From positions 1,240,001 to 1,304,000 of the forward strand of contig NZ_LT670844.1 of the NCBI RefSeq assembly GCF_900141755.1: 64,000 bases of DNA, read 5' to 3'. Below the pieces are notes generated by a model. The model searched no databases. It was not told the origin of the DNA and saw only the letters and a list, made by a program, of their open reading frames with translations. Numbering within the stretch: position 1 is the stretch's first letter; each line of letters begins with the position of its first letter. Positions 49,983 through 58,424 of this stretch are shown here, in pieces. This stretch comes from Bradyrhizobium lablabi (GTDB lineage Bacteria; Pseudomonadota; Alphaproteobacteria; Rhizobiales; Xanthobacteraceae). Made by a program: the position numbers and the translations under genes.

Positions 49983-50503
49983 GGCAACAGACTCGGAAAC
50001 TGAATGTAATCGTAATTCTTGGTCAGCCGCGGGAAACGTTTGTGCTGCAGATTCTTCACGACCGCCGTTCCCGTCAGCGAGACGCCCACCATCTGCACAT
50101 TCGCTAATTGAAATTCGATCGGGCCATAAGCCGGCTGCGTTAGATCGCTTCCCAAATATTCCCTATACAAAATATCGATGTATTGCCGGACGCCGAGCGC
50201 AGCGCGTATCTGCGGCACGAGCTCGCGATTGACGTTATCGATCTTGATCTTGGTCGATGGCGGCTGGCCTTCGCGTTGCTCGGGGTATTCCGCCGAGAAT
50301 GGACACGCGATGAAAAGCACTGTCTGCCCTGGATTTCGCGGCGCGGTCGCTTCAATTCCGAAATACATATCATCGCCGACATTCGCGACGACGCGGGCCG
50401 GCGATGCGAAACTGGCTTGCCAGATTTCCAGAGTAAAATAAACGCGCGCGCTCGGCGGGCATGAGGCATAGGCTTCAAGCAATGCTTCGTTTTGAACCGG
50501 CAT
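49979..50503 (-). CDS. DUF1833-type tail tip protein (lambda L-like position)
   Basis: The 174-residue protein opens with QNEALLEAYASCPPSARVYFTLEIW and has the later ELVPQIRAALGVRQYIDILYREYL and PIEFQLANVQMVGVSLTGTA segments that fit DUF1833. Phage members sit between the minor tail protein and the NlpC/P60 protein, where lambda has L. Structural role in the tail tip is inferred from this order. Confidence 0.8.
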   Translation of the reverse strand: MPVQNEALLEAYASCPPSARVYFTLEIWQASFASPARVVANVGDDMYFGIEATAPRNPGQTVLFIACPFSAEYPEQREGQPPSTKIKIDNVNRELVPQIRAALGVRQYIDILYREYLGSDLTQPAYGPIEFQLANVQMVGVSLTGTAVVKNLQHKRFPRLTKNYDYIQFPSLLP

Positions 50504-50512
50504 TGCTTTGAC

Positions 50513-50932
50513 TTAGAACCCGAGAAAATAAAAGGTGGAAGATACAGACGCGCCAGAATTCATGCCGTAGACGCGAAGCGTCATCGTCACCGCGACGACG
50601 TCAGTCGAGATGTAAGCATAAGTCAGATTAGTTCCGGGCTTGATGAACTGACACGTCTTGACGATGAACGAGGAGCCCATCCAGACATTCATCGTGAAGC
50701 GCGCGGTGCCGTTGTTCAGCGTCGACAGCACCCACGCCACGAACGTGTCGTGTTCCGCCAGCGTCATCCATATCGTTTGCGTTAACGACCCGACATTATC
50801 GCCAGGACGCGGACGCTCGCGCGTGTTGCCACCTTCGAAGTCGGTCGAGATCGGATCGAGCGACCGTTGGATCGGCTTGAATGAACCCTGTTGCGGCGCA
50901 TAAGTTGCGATCGGCCACACCGGCAGCGTCAT
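50513..50932 (-). CDS. Minor tail protein (lambda M-like position, 139 residues)
   Basis: The sequence starts MTLPVWPIATYAPQQGSFKP and contains DNVGSLTQTIWMTLAEHDTFVAWVLSTLNNGTARFTMNVW, typical of the small beta-rich protein between tape measure and DUF1833 protein in this phage type. It likely forms the distal tail ring. It ends 9 bases before the DUF1833 start. Confidence 0.75.
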   Translation of the reverse strand: MTLPVWPIATYAPQQGSFKPIQRSLDPISTDFEGGNTRERPRPGDNVGSLTQTIWMTLAEHDTFVAWVLSTLNNGTARFTMNVWMGSSFIVKTCQFIKPGTNLTYAYISTDVVAVTMTLRVYGMNSGASVSSTFYFLGF

Positions 50933-50935
50933 GGC

Positions 50936-53041
50936 TTATCGCCCCGCGAATTGCTTGACACCATACTGGCTATCGAGCACGCGCATTCCCGTTCCGCTCG
51001 AGATCGAATCTCCGACCATGCCGTCGACCATCTTTTTCAAGGTGATCGTGACGTCGCCATTTGAATTCGTGGAAACTTGCGGCTGCGCCTCGGTGTGATT
51101 GTTGATGATGATATTCGGAGATCGCGCGCCGTTATCATTGGCCGATTTGCCGCCGTTCGGAATGACTTGGGCACCAGGCGAAAGGTTCACGATCTCCGGC
51201 CCCTTCTCGCCCACGATCGACCAACCGCCAGGCGCGCTGTCAGTACCGTCCGCGAACATTGGGAAAGATAGGCCGCCTGTTCCGGCCCCAAGACCCGTTG
51301 CGTTCGCGGCTTGACCGTAATTTCCAACTCCACCGCCGCCGAAATTCAATCCGGGAATTCCCAATCCACCAGCCGCCATCTGCAGCGAGCGCATCAGTGG
51401 CTCTACGACCGCGATTTTAATGATCATCTGCTCAATCGCCTTGACGATCGCAGCGGACATATCGGTGAAACCTTGGGACGCGGACTTCGTACCACTGACG
51501 ATATCGGTTAGGCCGGTCGTCAGATTAGTATCGATCGCTGATCCGACGCCCTTAAACGCGGTGTTGACGCGGATCGCGCTGGCATAGGTGCTATCCAGCG
51601 CAGCGGGGATATTGTCGCCGTACATCCCCTTGAGTTGGGACGCGATTGCGACATCTTCGGCGGACAGAAGCGCCGTCTGCTGACCGACACTGATCGATGA
51701 CGCCACCTTGGCTTTTGCCAAAGCATCGGCGGCATCAGACGCAGCCTGCCTCAACGTCGCGAATTTCTCAGCCTGCGCCTCGGTTTCCTTGCCGCCATTC
51801 GCCTGCACGGCAGCAGTTTCAGCCGCGGTGGCGCGAAATGACGCCAGCGCACCATCGCCCAAACCAACAGCAAGCGTATCCGCCTTTTGTGTTTCGATGT
51901 GTTTCTGCAGCGAATTGATGGCGCGATCTACGGGATCGTTCGCACTATTGCCGGATGGCGGTAGCACGGTCGATCCATTCCCGGACGGCGTTACAATTAA
52001 CCTTGTCGGCTCCTTGTCATATAGCCCATTCAACTTGTCCAACAGCGCCACGGCTTGAGCCATGCTCGAGCCCTCTGGCAATCCAAGAAGGCCCTGAAGG
52101 TTATTTATCCTCAGTTTTTGAAAGCCCTCAGCCGCATCGCCGGCCCTTGTCATCAGATCGATCAGGCGTAAGACGTCATCTTGCTGAGCGGCTAACTGTT
52201 GCTTGGATTTGTCCTCATCAGGCGTCATCCAGCGCGAAACATTCGAACTGACGGAGCCGACGCCATCAATGATCTTGCTTGCCAACGACGCCATTTGAAC
52301 GAGCAGCGGGAGAATGCTGGTCAGTGACGCCTTGAATTGAAGATCCCACGTCGCGATGGCGGCGTGCCATTGATTATTGAATTCCTTTGCCTTCTGGATC
52401 GTAGCGTCGTCAATGATAACGCCAAGATCGGCAGCGGCCTTTTTCTGTTCTTCAATGCCGTCGACGCCTTGCCGAAGGAAGGGAATCCAATCTTTCGAGA
52501 GGCCGACGATGGATGCCACAGCATTCGCGATCTGCGGAGTCGGGGCGTTCTTGATCAGGTTTGATATGTCGCCGAGCGCGGCCTCGGTCGTCTTCAATTG
52601 TCCGTTGGCGTCCTTGATCGAAATATTATTCGCTTCGAACAGCTTCCCGAAATCCGTCGCGCCACGGCTCGCTGCCGTAAGGTCTGAACCGATCTTGTCC
52701 AGCCCGGAAATGAAATCCTTGTCAGTGAGCCCGGATGACTTCGCGGCGAAGAGCGTTTCCTGAAAACTCTTCGTCGTCATGCCGGCGTTTGCGGCATTGG
52801 TCGCCAAATCGATCAATTCTTTATTGGTGTTGCCGACGTAATCGATGAACCCGCGAAGCGCTGCGAGCGCGCCGACAAACCCAACGCCTACGCCGGCGAC
52901 GGCAAGCGTGAGGCCCGTAACGGAGCCAACGCCCTGTTTTGCGGAGTTACCCGCCCTATCCATTGCTTGGGAAAATTGGTCGGCGCCGGCGGAAGCGCCT
53001 GCGGAATCGATGACCAATTCTGTGACGACTTGCTGGGCCAT
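50936..53041 (-). CDS. Tail tape measure protein (701 residues)
   Basis: The protein is long and mostly helical. Hydrophobic segments lie near residues 40-70 (GLTLAVAGVGVGFVGALAALRGFI) and around 545-590, coiled parts between, and a C-terminal region with SFPMFADGTDSAPGGWSIVGEKGPEIVNLSPG, the signature found near the end of many tape measure proteins. It sets tail length. It follows the two chaperone frames, as in lambda G-T-H order. At 701 residues it predicts a tail of about 100 nm if the usual proportion of about 0.15 nm per residue holds. Confidence 0.9.
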   Translation of the reverse strand: MAQQVVTELVIDSAGASAGADQFSQAMDRAGNSAKQGVGSVTGLTLAVAGVGVGFVGALAALRGFIDYVGNTNKELIDLATNAANAGMTTKSFQETLFAAKSSGLTDKDFISGLDKIGSDLTAASRGATDFGKLFEANNISIKDANGQLKTTEAALGDISNLIKNAPTPQIANAVASIVGLSKDWIPFLRQGVDGIEEQKKAAADLGVIIDDATIQKAKEFNNQWHAAIATWDLQFKASLTSILPLLVQMASLASKIIDGVGSVSSNVSRWMTPDEDKSKQQLAAQQDDVLRLIDLMTRAGDAAEGFQKLRINNLQGLLGLPEGSSMAQAVALLDKLNGLYDKEPTRLIVTPSGNGSTVLPPSGNSANDPVDRAINSLQKHIETQKADTLAVGLGDGALASFRATAAETAAVQANGGKETEAQAEKFATLRQAASDAADALAKAKVASSISVGQQTALLSAEDVAIASQLKGMYGDNIPAALDSTYASAIRVNTAFKGVGSAIDTNLTTGLTDIVSGTKSASQGFTDMSAAIVKAIEQMIIKIAVVEPLMRSLQMAAGGLGIPGLNFGGGGVGNYGQAANATGLGAGTGGLSFPMFADGTDSAPGGWSIVGEKGPEIVNLSPGAQVIPNGGKSANDNGARSPNIIINNHTEAQPQVSTNSNGDVTITLKKMVDGMVGDSISSGTGMRVLDSQYGVKQFAGR

Positions 53042-53048
53042 TGAAAAT

Positions 53049-53474
53049 TTAATCTCTCGGCTTGCTGTGTTCCTGGCGGAACAGGTCGTCTAGTTCTTCG
53101 ATGATCCGAATTTCCCATGGCGCAAGGGCCATTTTTGAATTCCGGACATACGCGTCGATATCCGGCCACGAGATCGGATTGATCGAAAACCCGTTTGAGC
53201 CGCGCCTTGCGCTTAATCGGCAGAAGGCGTGCCACACATGCTGCAAGGCCAAAGGGAACGGGGGACATTCCAGATCGGCTTCGTATTCCGCAAGACGCTC
53301 CGGCCTGCGCGTTCGCGTGATCAGACCTTCAAGCATCTCGCGGTAGGTGACGCCGTCCTTGTCGACAGCGTTTAATTCGAAGGTCTTTTTTGCGAATGCC
53401 CTCAGCTCTTCGCTGAGGGATGTATAAAATTCTCGTCCTCTTTGAGGAACTCCATCACTTGCGCGAAGAGCCAA
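53049..53474 (-). CDS. Tail assembly chaperone second frame (GT-type, reached by -1 frameshift)
   Basis: This frame encodes EFYTSLSEELRAFAKKTFELNAVDK, then a helical chaperone domain with LQHVWHAFCRLSARRGSNGFSINPISWPDIDAYV and PWEIRIIEELDDLF, typical of the second tail assembly chaperone of siphoviruses. It overlaps the first frame by 73 bases in the -1 register. Its only independent start would be a TTG without a clear ribosome-binding site. I infer it is mostly made as an extension of the upstream frame. Confidence 0.75.
   Translation of the reverse strand: MALRASDGVPQRGREFYTSLSEELRAFAKKTFELNAVDKDGVTYREMLEGLITRTRRPERLAEYEADLECPPFPLALQHVWHAFCRLSARRGSNGFSINPISWPDIDAYVRNSKMALAPWEIRIIEELDDLFRQEHSKPRD
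53399..53429 (-). promoter_or_regulatory. -1 programmed ribosomal frameshift site of the tail chaperones
   Basis: On the minus strand the first-frame codons read GAG AAT TTT ATA; the TTTT run is at 53429-53426. Six bases further a perfect 8-bp stem (ccctcagc at 53419-53412, loop gaaga, gctgaggg at 53406-53399) would pause ribosomes. A slip of -1 on TTT re-pairs exactly and opens the second frame. The first-frame TGA lies inside the stem. Slip site, 5-6 base spacer and hairpin is the standard arrangement. Confidence 0.7.
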
Positions 53475-53854
53475 CCCTTCTTGCGATCAAGTAGAAGTTT
53501 TATTGCGGCCTCGGGACTGAACGAGATCGTTTCGCCAGATATTTTCACGGGAGTGAATGTCTTGGTTCGCGCAACGATGCTGGCGACGTTATCTGCGCGT
53601 AGATGGTCGATCGATTGCTCTTCTTCCTTCCACTTTTTTCCGTTCACGCGCGCCTGTTTTTGGGCAGCCAGATCGCGAAGAGCATCACGCGAAACGCGGT
53701 TTGCAAGTTCAATCGTCTTGGGATGTCCAGGACCATAGAACGTCCATACCCAGGTTGTTATTTCGCCGGTCGACGGATGCTTGATCGCCAATTCAGCTTC
53801 GTCGCGCGCATCGAGATCGCCGAGATCAAAATCGGTATCGGTAGGAAGAGGCAT
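53402..53854 (-). CDS. Tail assembly chaperone first frame (lambda G-like, 150 residues)
   Basis: The protein begins MPLPTDTDFDLGDLDARDEAELAIKHPSTGEIT, with TWVWTFYGPGHPKTIELANR, as in G-like tail chaperones of this phage type. It ends KKGWLFAQVMEFLKEDENFIHPSAKS. It lies between the homing nuclease and the tape measure gene. Its last codons hold a T run and the arm of a hairpin that also contains the stop codon. It binds the tape measure during tail assembly. Confidence 0.8.
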   Translation of the reverse strand: MPLPTDTDFDLGDLDARDEAELAIKHPSTGEITTWVWTFYGPGHPKTIELANRVSRDALRDLAAQKQARVNGKKWKEEEQSIDHLRADNVASIVARTKTFTPVKISGETISFSPEAAIKLLLDRKKGWLFAQVMEFLKEDENFIHPSAKS

Positions 53855-53867
53855 ACGGATTCCTTGT

Positions 53868-54686
53868 CTAGAGGTATTTCGCGCCGCGATTGCCGCGCTT
53901 TAACCACATATCAACGCAATTGCGCTTTTTGCCGAATGCATCTGCAGCATCTTCGATGCACTCAAACCGTCGCCCCTCCACCTCGATCGCTCTTGCTCGA
54001 GGATGTTTCGCACGAGCAAAAGCAAGCTTTTTGATCGGATCTTTCATCCAGTGATCTGGCATCTTCTTGCCCAGCTTAGAGGCAGAAATTTTAGCTCCAA
54101 CGCCGGGCCGCTTAGAAACGGGATCGGCCCTTAGCCGGTCGGATCGGGCGGCGCGCATTTCCGCGGTCATCCACGCACTGCCGCGCACGGCGAATTTACG
54201 TTTTACGCCCTTTTTTGCGGCCGTGGCTTTCGCCTTCATCTCGGGCGTCCAGAGGTGGGCGAGGATGGATCTATCTCTCCCGACCCACCGCGCCTTTAGA
54301 ACGGCACTACGACGCAGCAACTCTTCTGGTGACGGATTATGCGCGCCCTCGCCTCCATCGGTATTGTTGGCAAGCGGCCCCTGATTAAGGTCGGCGCGGC
54401 CAATCCTAGATATCAGTTCACGTTCTCTAGCCTCAACCGTCGATCTTTCGTCGGAATGACACTCAACGTCGAACGTCAGATCATTACCCGATGACAAAAT
54501 CTTTCTGATTATGGAAAGCTTGTGCGATTTCAGATGATCTTTTTTCGCGTAATACTTGTGATCCAAAAGCCTTCGGCCGGTTCCAATTCCAACGTAGAAC
54601 GGCGTACCGTTTGGCTTTTTAAGAACGTAGACGTAAAACCGTTTGCCGCTGGCGCGAATTTGCGCCAATGCTTCATCAGCGTTCAT
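53868..54686 (-). CDS. GIY-YIG homing endonuclease with NUMOD-type DNA-binding modules
   Basis: The 272-residue protein (ATG at 54686, GAGG about 8 bases ahead) opens with the GIY-YIG domain (FYVYVLKKPNGTPFYVGIGTGRR, then LSIIRKILSSGNDLTFDVEC and the glutamate in VEARERELISRIG). Small NUMOD3-like motifs (WTPEMKAKATAAKKG, AKISASKLGKKMPDHW) and a final HTH-like module (CIEDAADAFGKKRNCVDMWLKRG) follow. It sits between tail tube and chaperone genes, where no structural gene is expected: an inserted free-standing homing nuclease. Confidence 0.9.
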   Translation of the reverse strand: MNADEALAQIRASGKRFYVYVLKKPNGTPFYVGIGTGRRLLDHKYYAKKDHLKSHKLSIIRKILSSGNDLTFDVECHSDERSTVEARERELISRIGRADLNQGPLANNTDGGEGAHNPSPEELLRRSAVLKARWVGRDRSILAHLWTPEMKAKATAAKKGVKRKFAVRGSAWMTAEMRAARSDRLRADPVSKRPGVGAKISASKLGKKMPDHWMKDPIKKLAFARAKHPRARAIEVEGRRFECIEDAADAFGKKRNCVDMWLKRGNRGAKYL

Positions 54687-54755
54687 CACTGGTTCCTCAG
54701 TGTTGGGCGTTAGGCTCGGCGCGGTGCTTCGAACACCACGTCGGGCCGCTTCAAA

Positions 54756-55976
54756 TCACGTTAAATTTGATATTTGAATCGTGCAAGCCGAATCATCCCA
54801 CGCCACGCCACTGGGGTCGTGTCCGATAAGTCCAGCCGGAACCGCAATCGTAACCGTTCTGGCACCTCCGGCAGTGCTCATCGGCGAAACATCAGCGCCG
54901 CCGAGCGTGAAGTTCGGCACGTTAATATTGATGAAGTTCTTCGGCTCCGCCATGTTGTCCACGCACTTGAGGCTGAGCGAATAGCCGGTCTCATTCAGGA
55001 AACCTGAGATATACGACATATCCTTTTGCAGGATCGTCAGGTTCATCGTGACCTGATTGAGGCCCGGCAGAACAGTCGGTGAGATCTTGCTGCCGACGAC
55101 TTGCGGGGCCACCGCGCCATTATCGACCGTCAGATCGAACGCAGTGATATCCGCAACGTCGACGCCACCAAGGCGCAACGTTGCGTCAAGCGCCGCCATC
55201 GGCGGATTTGCGATCAGCGTTGGCGTTGTCAGGACCGCCGCGCCCGTCGTGGCAGTGAATGAACCGGTTCCAACCCATGACGGCTCGAACATGATGAGGC
55301 CATTCGGCGCCATCGTGAACTTCATCGATTTCCAGAAGCAGTCGTTAAACAACCGGCTTCCGGTGATGTCGGTCTCATATTCCTCGATCGTGAAATAGCG
55401 GTTCACCAAAGAGCCTGCCGCGGGCATGATGACCTTACGACCACGGCGCTTGATCGTGGCCGTCGTGTCCGCCGTGCCGCTAATCGTCAGCGTCTCGGCA
55501 ACAGTAATCGTCGTCGCGGAGACGGCAGTTATCCGAAAGTTCTTATTTTGGTTGGTGGCGGTGGCTGTAATGGGCAGCATGATAACGTCGTTGACCCGGA
55601 ATCCCTTCGTGATCGGATTTCCAGAGGCCCAGATGATGGTATTTGCGCCGAAAGTGATGGACGTAAAGTCGGCAGATGTCGCCGTGATTTCGGTGTCCCA
55701 CGTCCCGCGCAAAACGGCCTGCATGATTTGGTCGGCGGATTGGATCGACAATTCCGTGGTGTACGGCCCACCAACAGCAGTCTGCATGCCGTGCCGACCC
55801 TTGACGGGCTGAGCGTCCTGGCGAATTTCTTTGGATTGAATGGCGGCCTTCGACAATTTGCCGGGCGTGCCGCCGGTCTGGCGGATGATCGTTCCGCCCG
55901 CGCCAACCGCCGGCGTTCCGAGCGCCGACTGGAGTAACATCGCCGAATATCCGTAAAAATTTGACTGATAGGTCAA
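54756..55976 (-). CDS. Major tail (tube) protein (406 residues)
   Basis: Opens YQSNFYGYSAMLLQSALGTPAV, then the tail-tube-type core with KGRHGMQTAVGGPYTTELSIQSADQIMQAVLRGTWDT, an inserted beta domain (about residues 130-190, ITATATNQNKNFRITAVSATT), and FTIEEYETDITGSRLFNDCFWKSMKFT. It comes after the terminator gene and before the chaperones, as expected for the tube subunit. The inserted Ig-like part makes it longer than minimal tube proteins. Confidence 0.8.
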   Translation of the reverse strand: MTYQSNFYGYSAMLLQSALGTPAVGAGGTIIRQTGGTPGKLSKAAIQSKEIRQDAQPVKGRHGMQTAVGGPYTTELSIQSADQIMQAVLRGTWDTEITATSADFTSITFGANTIIWASGNPITKGFRVNDVIMLPITATATNQNKNFRITAVSATTITVAETLTISGTADTTATIKRRGRKVIMPAAGSLVNRYFTIEEYETDITGSRLFNDCFWKSMKFTMAPNGLIMFEPSWVGTGSFTATTGAAVLTTPTLIANPPMAALDATLRLGGVDVADITAFDLTVDNGAVAPQVVGSKISPTVLPGLNQVTMNLTILQKDMSYISGFLNETGYSLSLKCVDNMAEPKNFININVPNFTLGGADVSPMSTAGGARTVTIAVPAGLIGHDPSGVAWDDSACTIQISNLT

Positions 55977-55999
55977 GGACTTAGCTCCTTATTCGGCGC

Positions 56000-56488
56000 T
56001 TAGGCGCGATGGAAGTATTTCCAGGGGATGGATGTCGTGACGCGGAACGTATTTCCGGCCTGCACGCCTTCGATGTTCGCGGCGCTTCCGCCGTCCGGAG
56101 GATTTGGCGCCATCGTTCTGATGTACGAACCATTGGGGTCGACATAGAACGTCGCGGCGCGGAATATCTCGCCGGCATTGACGGCCAACTGCTGCGCTCG
56201 AGCGTCGCCCTCATCGATCGGAACGAGGACATGCAGCAAGATCAAGCCGTCATAGACGAAGAACCGATTTCCAGAATTTCCGAATGTGTAAGGATCGCTC
56301 TTCGTGCCGGCGACTTCGCAAACCAAAAACGGCGCCGGGTTTCCCGTGTTCGGATCAATCGGCGGGAACGGAGGATCGGGTTGCTTATTGACGTAGACGA
56401 TCAGCGTGAGTGGATTGCTCGAGCCGTCGACCCATTGAGAAACGAGCCGCGCTTTGATCGCGGCAACTGCGCCGGCATAATCTGGCAT
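56000..56488 (-). CDS. Tail terminator-like protein (DUF4128-type, 162 residues)
   Basis: The sequence starts MPDYAGAVAAIKARLVSQWV and includes NPAPFLVCEVAGTKSDPYTFGN, matching the small alpha/beta ring protein that caps the tail in siphoviruses (lambda U-like). It ends in FRVTTSIPWKYF, directly before the tail tube gene, the normal position. It starts 4 bases after the minor protein's stop. Confidence 0.8.
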   Translation of the reverse strand: MPDYAGAVAAIKARLVSQWVDGSSNPLTLIVYVNKQPDPPFPPIDPNTGNPAPFLVCEVAGTKSDPYTFGNSGNRFFVYDGLILLHVLVPIDEGDARAQQLAVNAGEIFRAATFYVDPNGSYIRTMAPNPPDGGSAANIEGVQAGNTFRVTTSIPWKYFHRA

Positions 56489-56492
56489 TTTG

Positions 56493-56966
56493 CTACCGGC
56501 TCGTGATCTGAATCGCTGGTTGTCGAATCAACCAATCGCGCAAGGCTTTCTGACTTCCGCCGCGGCGCGCGCCGGCGGCTTGCCCAGCGAGTGATCCCGC
56601 ATAGGCTTGAACCGAACCAAATCGCACGGGCATGTAGACGAACTGCACGTTCGCCGAATTACCGTAGCGCGCCGCGATGATCGGCGCGGACTCTTCGTAA
56701 ACGTGCAGCGGGGCGCGTAGCTTTCCGTTCCCGAGCTCGATTATTCGGCTGTACGGAACAGGATTGCTGATATCGATCTGTTGCCCCGGTTGCCAATTCT
56801 TGGCGTCCGGGACGTTGTGCCCGTCGATGAAAAGCATGTGGCTGTCGCGATAGAGACCCGGATGCGGATCGCCGCTAGAGCCTACCGGAGATCGATCGCG
56901 AAGCGTCTGTAGCGCGAACTTGCAAACATCATCCATATAGACGTAGCTATAAACGATGCGGCTCAC
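56493..56966 (-). CDS. Head-tail joining / neck protein (HK97 gp10-like position)
   Basis: The 157-residue protein has IVYSYVYMDDVCKFALQTLRDRSPVGSSGDPHPGLYRDSH near its start, and a basic C-terminal helix (GARRGGSQKALRDWLIRQP). This resembles the HK97 gp10-type neck component that lies between the stopper and terminator genes. The start overlaps the previous stop by 4 bp. Confidence 0.7.
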   Translation of the reverse strand: MSRIVYSYVYMDDVCKFALQTLRDRSPVGSSGDPHPGLYRDSHMLFIDGHNVPDAKNWQPGQQIDISNPVPYSRIIELGNGKLRAPLHVYEESAPIIAARYGNSANVQFVYMPVRFGSVQAYAGSLAGQAAGARRGGSQKALRDWLIRQPAIQITSR

Positions 56967-57229
56967 AGCTTGATTGCATCATCCGGCGCGTCGTCTACGC
57001 CATCGACAGAGCGCGCAACCGCGCTCGGATTGAAGCCGGCGATAATCGTCTGATTTTCCGCATGCGTAGCGTTCACCAGGCGTGACCGCGCGGCATCCAG
57101 GGCATTGACGCGCGCCTTCATGAACCCGTTCTCGTCATACTTCCAACGCGCGTTGGCGAAGCCGTTTTCGTCGTATGTGTTTCGGTCGAGGGCCTGCCCG
57201 AAACTGTCGACCGGTCTATAATTTACCAT
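56963..57229 (-). CDS. Small phage virion-module protein (88 residues)
   Basis: Contains two tandem copies of (Y)DENGF(A/M)(N/K)AR (residues 19-42) and ends in an acidic VDGVDDAPDDAIKL. No family recognised. Overlaps its neighbours by 1 and 4 bases, which supports it as a gene of the head-tail module. Confidence 0.55.
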   Translation of the reverse strand: MVNYRPVDSFGQALDRNTYDENGFANARWKYDENGFMKARVNALDAARSRLVNATHAENQTIIAGFNPSAVARSVDGVDDAPDDAIKL

Positions 57230-57618
57230 CAGCCTGACACCCGAACATCGAGCCGAACCAACTCGCCATTGATCACCTTCGCATCAACGAACGTGATGGA
57301 CCGCAGCACGTTTCGGACGATCATCTTGTCGGCGCCACCGACGCGCGGTATGCGCTGATCGACGTCAAACGGCGGTTGCAACGGAATATGACCGCCGGGC
57401 CACTGCGCGTTATTGATCTGGGTCGGCGACAAGATCACGTTCATTTCGGTCGCGGGGATCGCGGCAACAAGCTGCTGCACCGTCGCTGCGTTGACGCGCG
57501 CCCTGCACTTCACGTCGATATTGACTTGGTTCGGCGCCGTTCCTATCACCCGCCGAAGGATGATATCTTCGCCCGCTTGCGCCAGCGCGTCGTCTAGCGC
57601 AGCGATAAGATAGGACAC
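57229..57618 (-). CDS. Head-tail joining protein (129 residues)
   Basis: Opens SYLIAALDDALAQAGEDIILRRVIG and continues with RARVNAATVQQLVAAIPATEMNVILSPTQINNAQWPGG, the strand-rich pattern of small stopper proteins in this position (HK97 gp9-like). Its stop shares one base with the next start. Assignment rests on position and pattern. Confidence 0.65.
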   Translation of the reverse strand: MSYLIAALDDALAQAGEDIILRRVIGTAPNQVNIDVKCRARVNAATVQQLVAAIPATEMNVILSPTQINNAQWPGGHIPLQPPFDVDQRIPRVGGADKMIVRNVLRSITFVDAKVINGELVRLDVRVSG

Positions 57619-57619
57619 C

Positions 57620-57919
57620 TTACGCCTGCGAAACGCCGTGAACGGTCAATTGTTCAGGCTGCGACTGAGCGGATGTAGTCGACGAGTCGTCCAAAGGGTC
57701 GCCGCCGTTCGACCCCTCGAGGGCGGCGACGTAGCTCTCAATCTCGCCGACAATGGCGGCCTTCCCATCCACCTTCTGGTGGCCCTTGGTGATGGCAGCA
57801 ACGCCGCGGGCGCCAACCGCTTCGATCTTCGTGAGCAATCTGCCAGCACCGTCTTCAAGATCGTGCTCGAGCATCGCCATCGCTTTTGCTAGGCTCTGAA
57901 GTTTCGGTGTGGTTGTCAT
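57620..57919 (-). CDS. Phage virion-module protein (99 residues)
   Basis: From the ATG at 57919, with GAGGG 6-7 bases ahead, it reads MTTTPKLQSLAKAMAMLEHDLEDGAGRLLTKIEAVG, a helical protein with a glycine/aspartate/serine-rich C-terminus. Upstream in-frame sequence to 58012 is unlikely. No family recognised. Confidence 0.55.
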   Translation of the reverse strand: MTTTPKLQSLAKAMAMLEHDLEDGAGRLLTKIEAVGARGVAAITKGHQKVDGKAAIVGEIESYVAALEGSNGGDPLDDSSTTSAQSQPEQLTVHGVSQA

Positions 57920-58013
57920 GTCGATTCCCTCGATTAGTTCGGGATGGCAGCTTAGATACTCAAGCCGCAATTTAAGATGCGAGATCGCGACGAAGGCCGT
58001 TAGGCGGTCCATT

Positions 58014-58415
58014 TCATCGCACTGAGGCGCGGAGACTTGCCGTCGTGTTCACATAGGCTCCGGTACTCACGAGGAACGCCGCGATCTGGTCGCCGAGCAT
58101 TTGGTCATTGACTCCTTCGGCCGCCAGATCGGCGTAAGCCGCGACCGCCTTAGATGTCAGCGCCTGAAGGTTGACGATCTTGACGGCCGACGCGGTCGTG
58201 AAATCGAACCGCGCGCAATGACGCCAGGTCGTACCCTGATCGAAACTCGTCGCACAAATCAATGAGCACGTCGCGCCGCCGGAACCATATTGAAAATTTG
58301 CCTCGAGATTGCAGGCCGACATTCCCTGCAGACCGGTTGTCGGCGTGAGCAGTTTTAGAGACATCGCCGCGCTTATTTGCAGTGCAGCTAGGGTGAACGT
58401 GCCGGCGTTGATCAT
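58014..58415 (-). CDS. Phage structural protein (133 residues)
   Basis: Residues 20-100 form a beta-rich domain (SLKLLTPTTGLQGMSACNLEANFQYGSGGATCSLICATSFDQGTTW...) of the kind found in small decoration or accessory virion proteins; a similar motif (FQVSADGGATW) is in the gene at 60484. A helical C-terminus follows. Function unknown. Confidence 0.6.
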   Translation of the reverse strand: MINAGTFTLAALQISAAMSLKLLTPTTGLQGMSACNLEANFQYGSGGATCSLICATSFDQGTTWRHCARFDFTTASAVKIVNLQALTSKAVAAYADLAAEGVNDQMLGDQIAAFLVSTGAYVNTTASLRASVR

Positions 58416-58424
58416 GTCATATCC

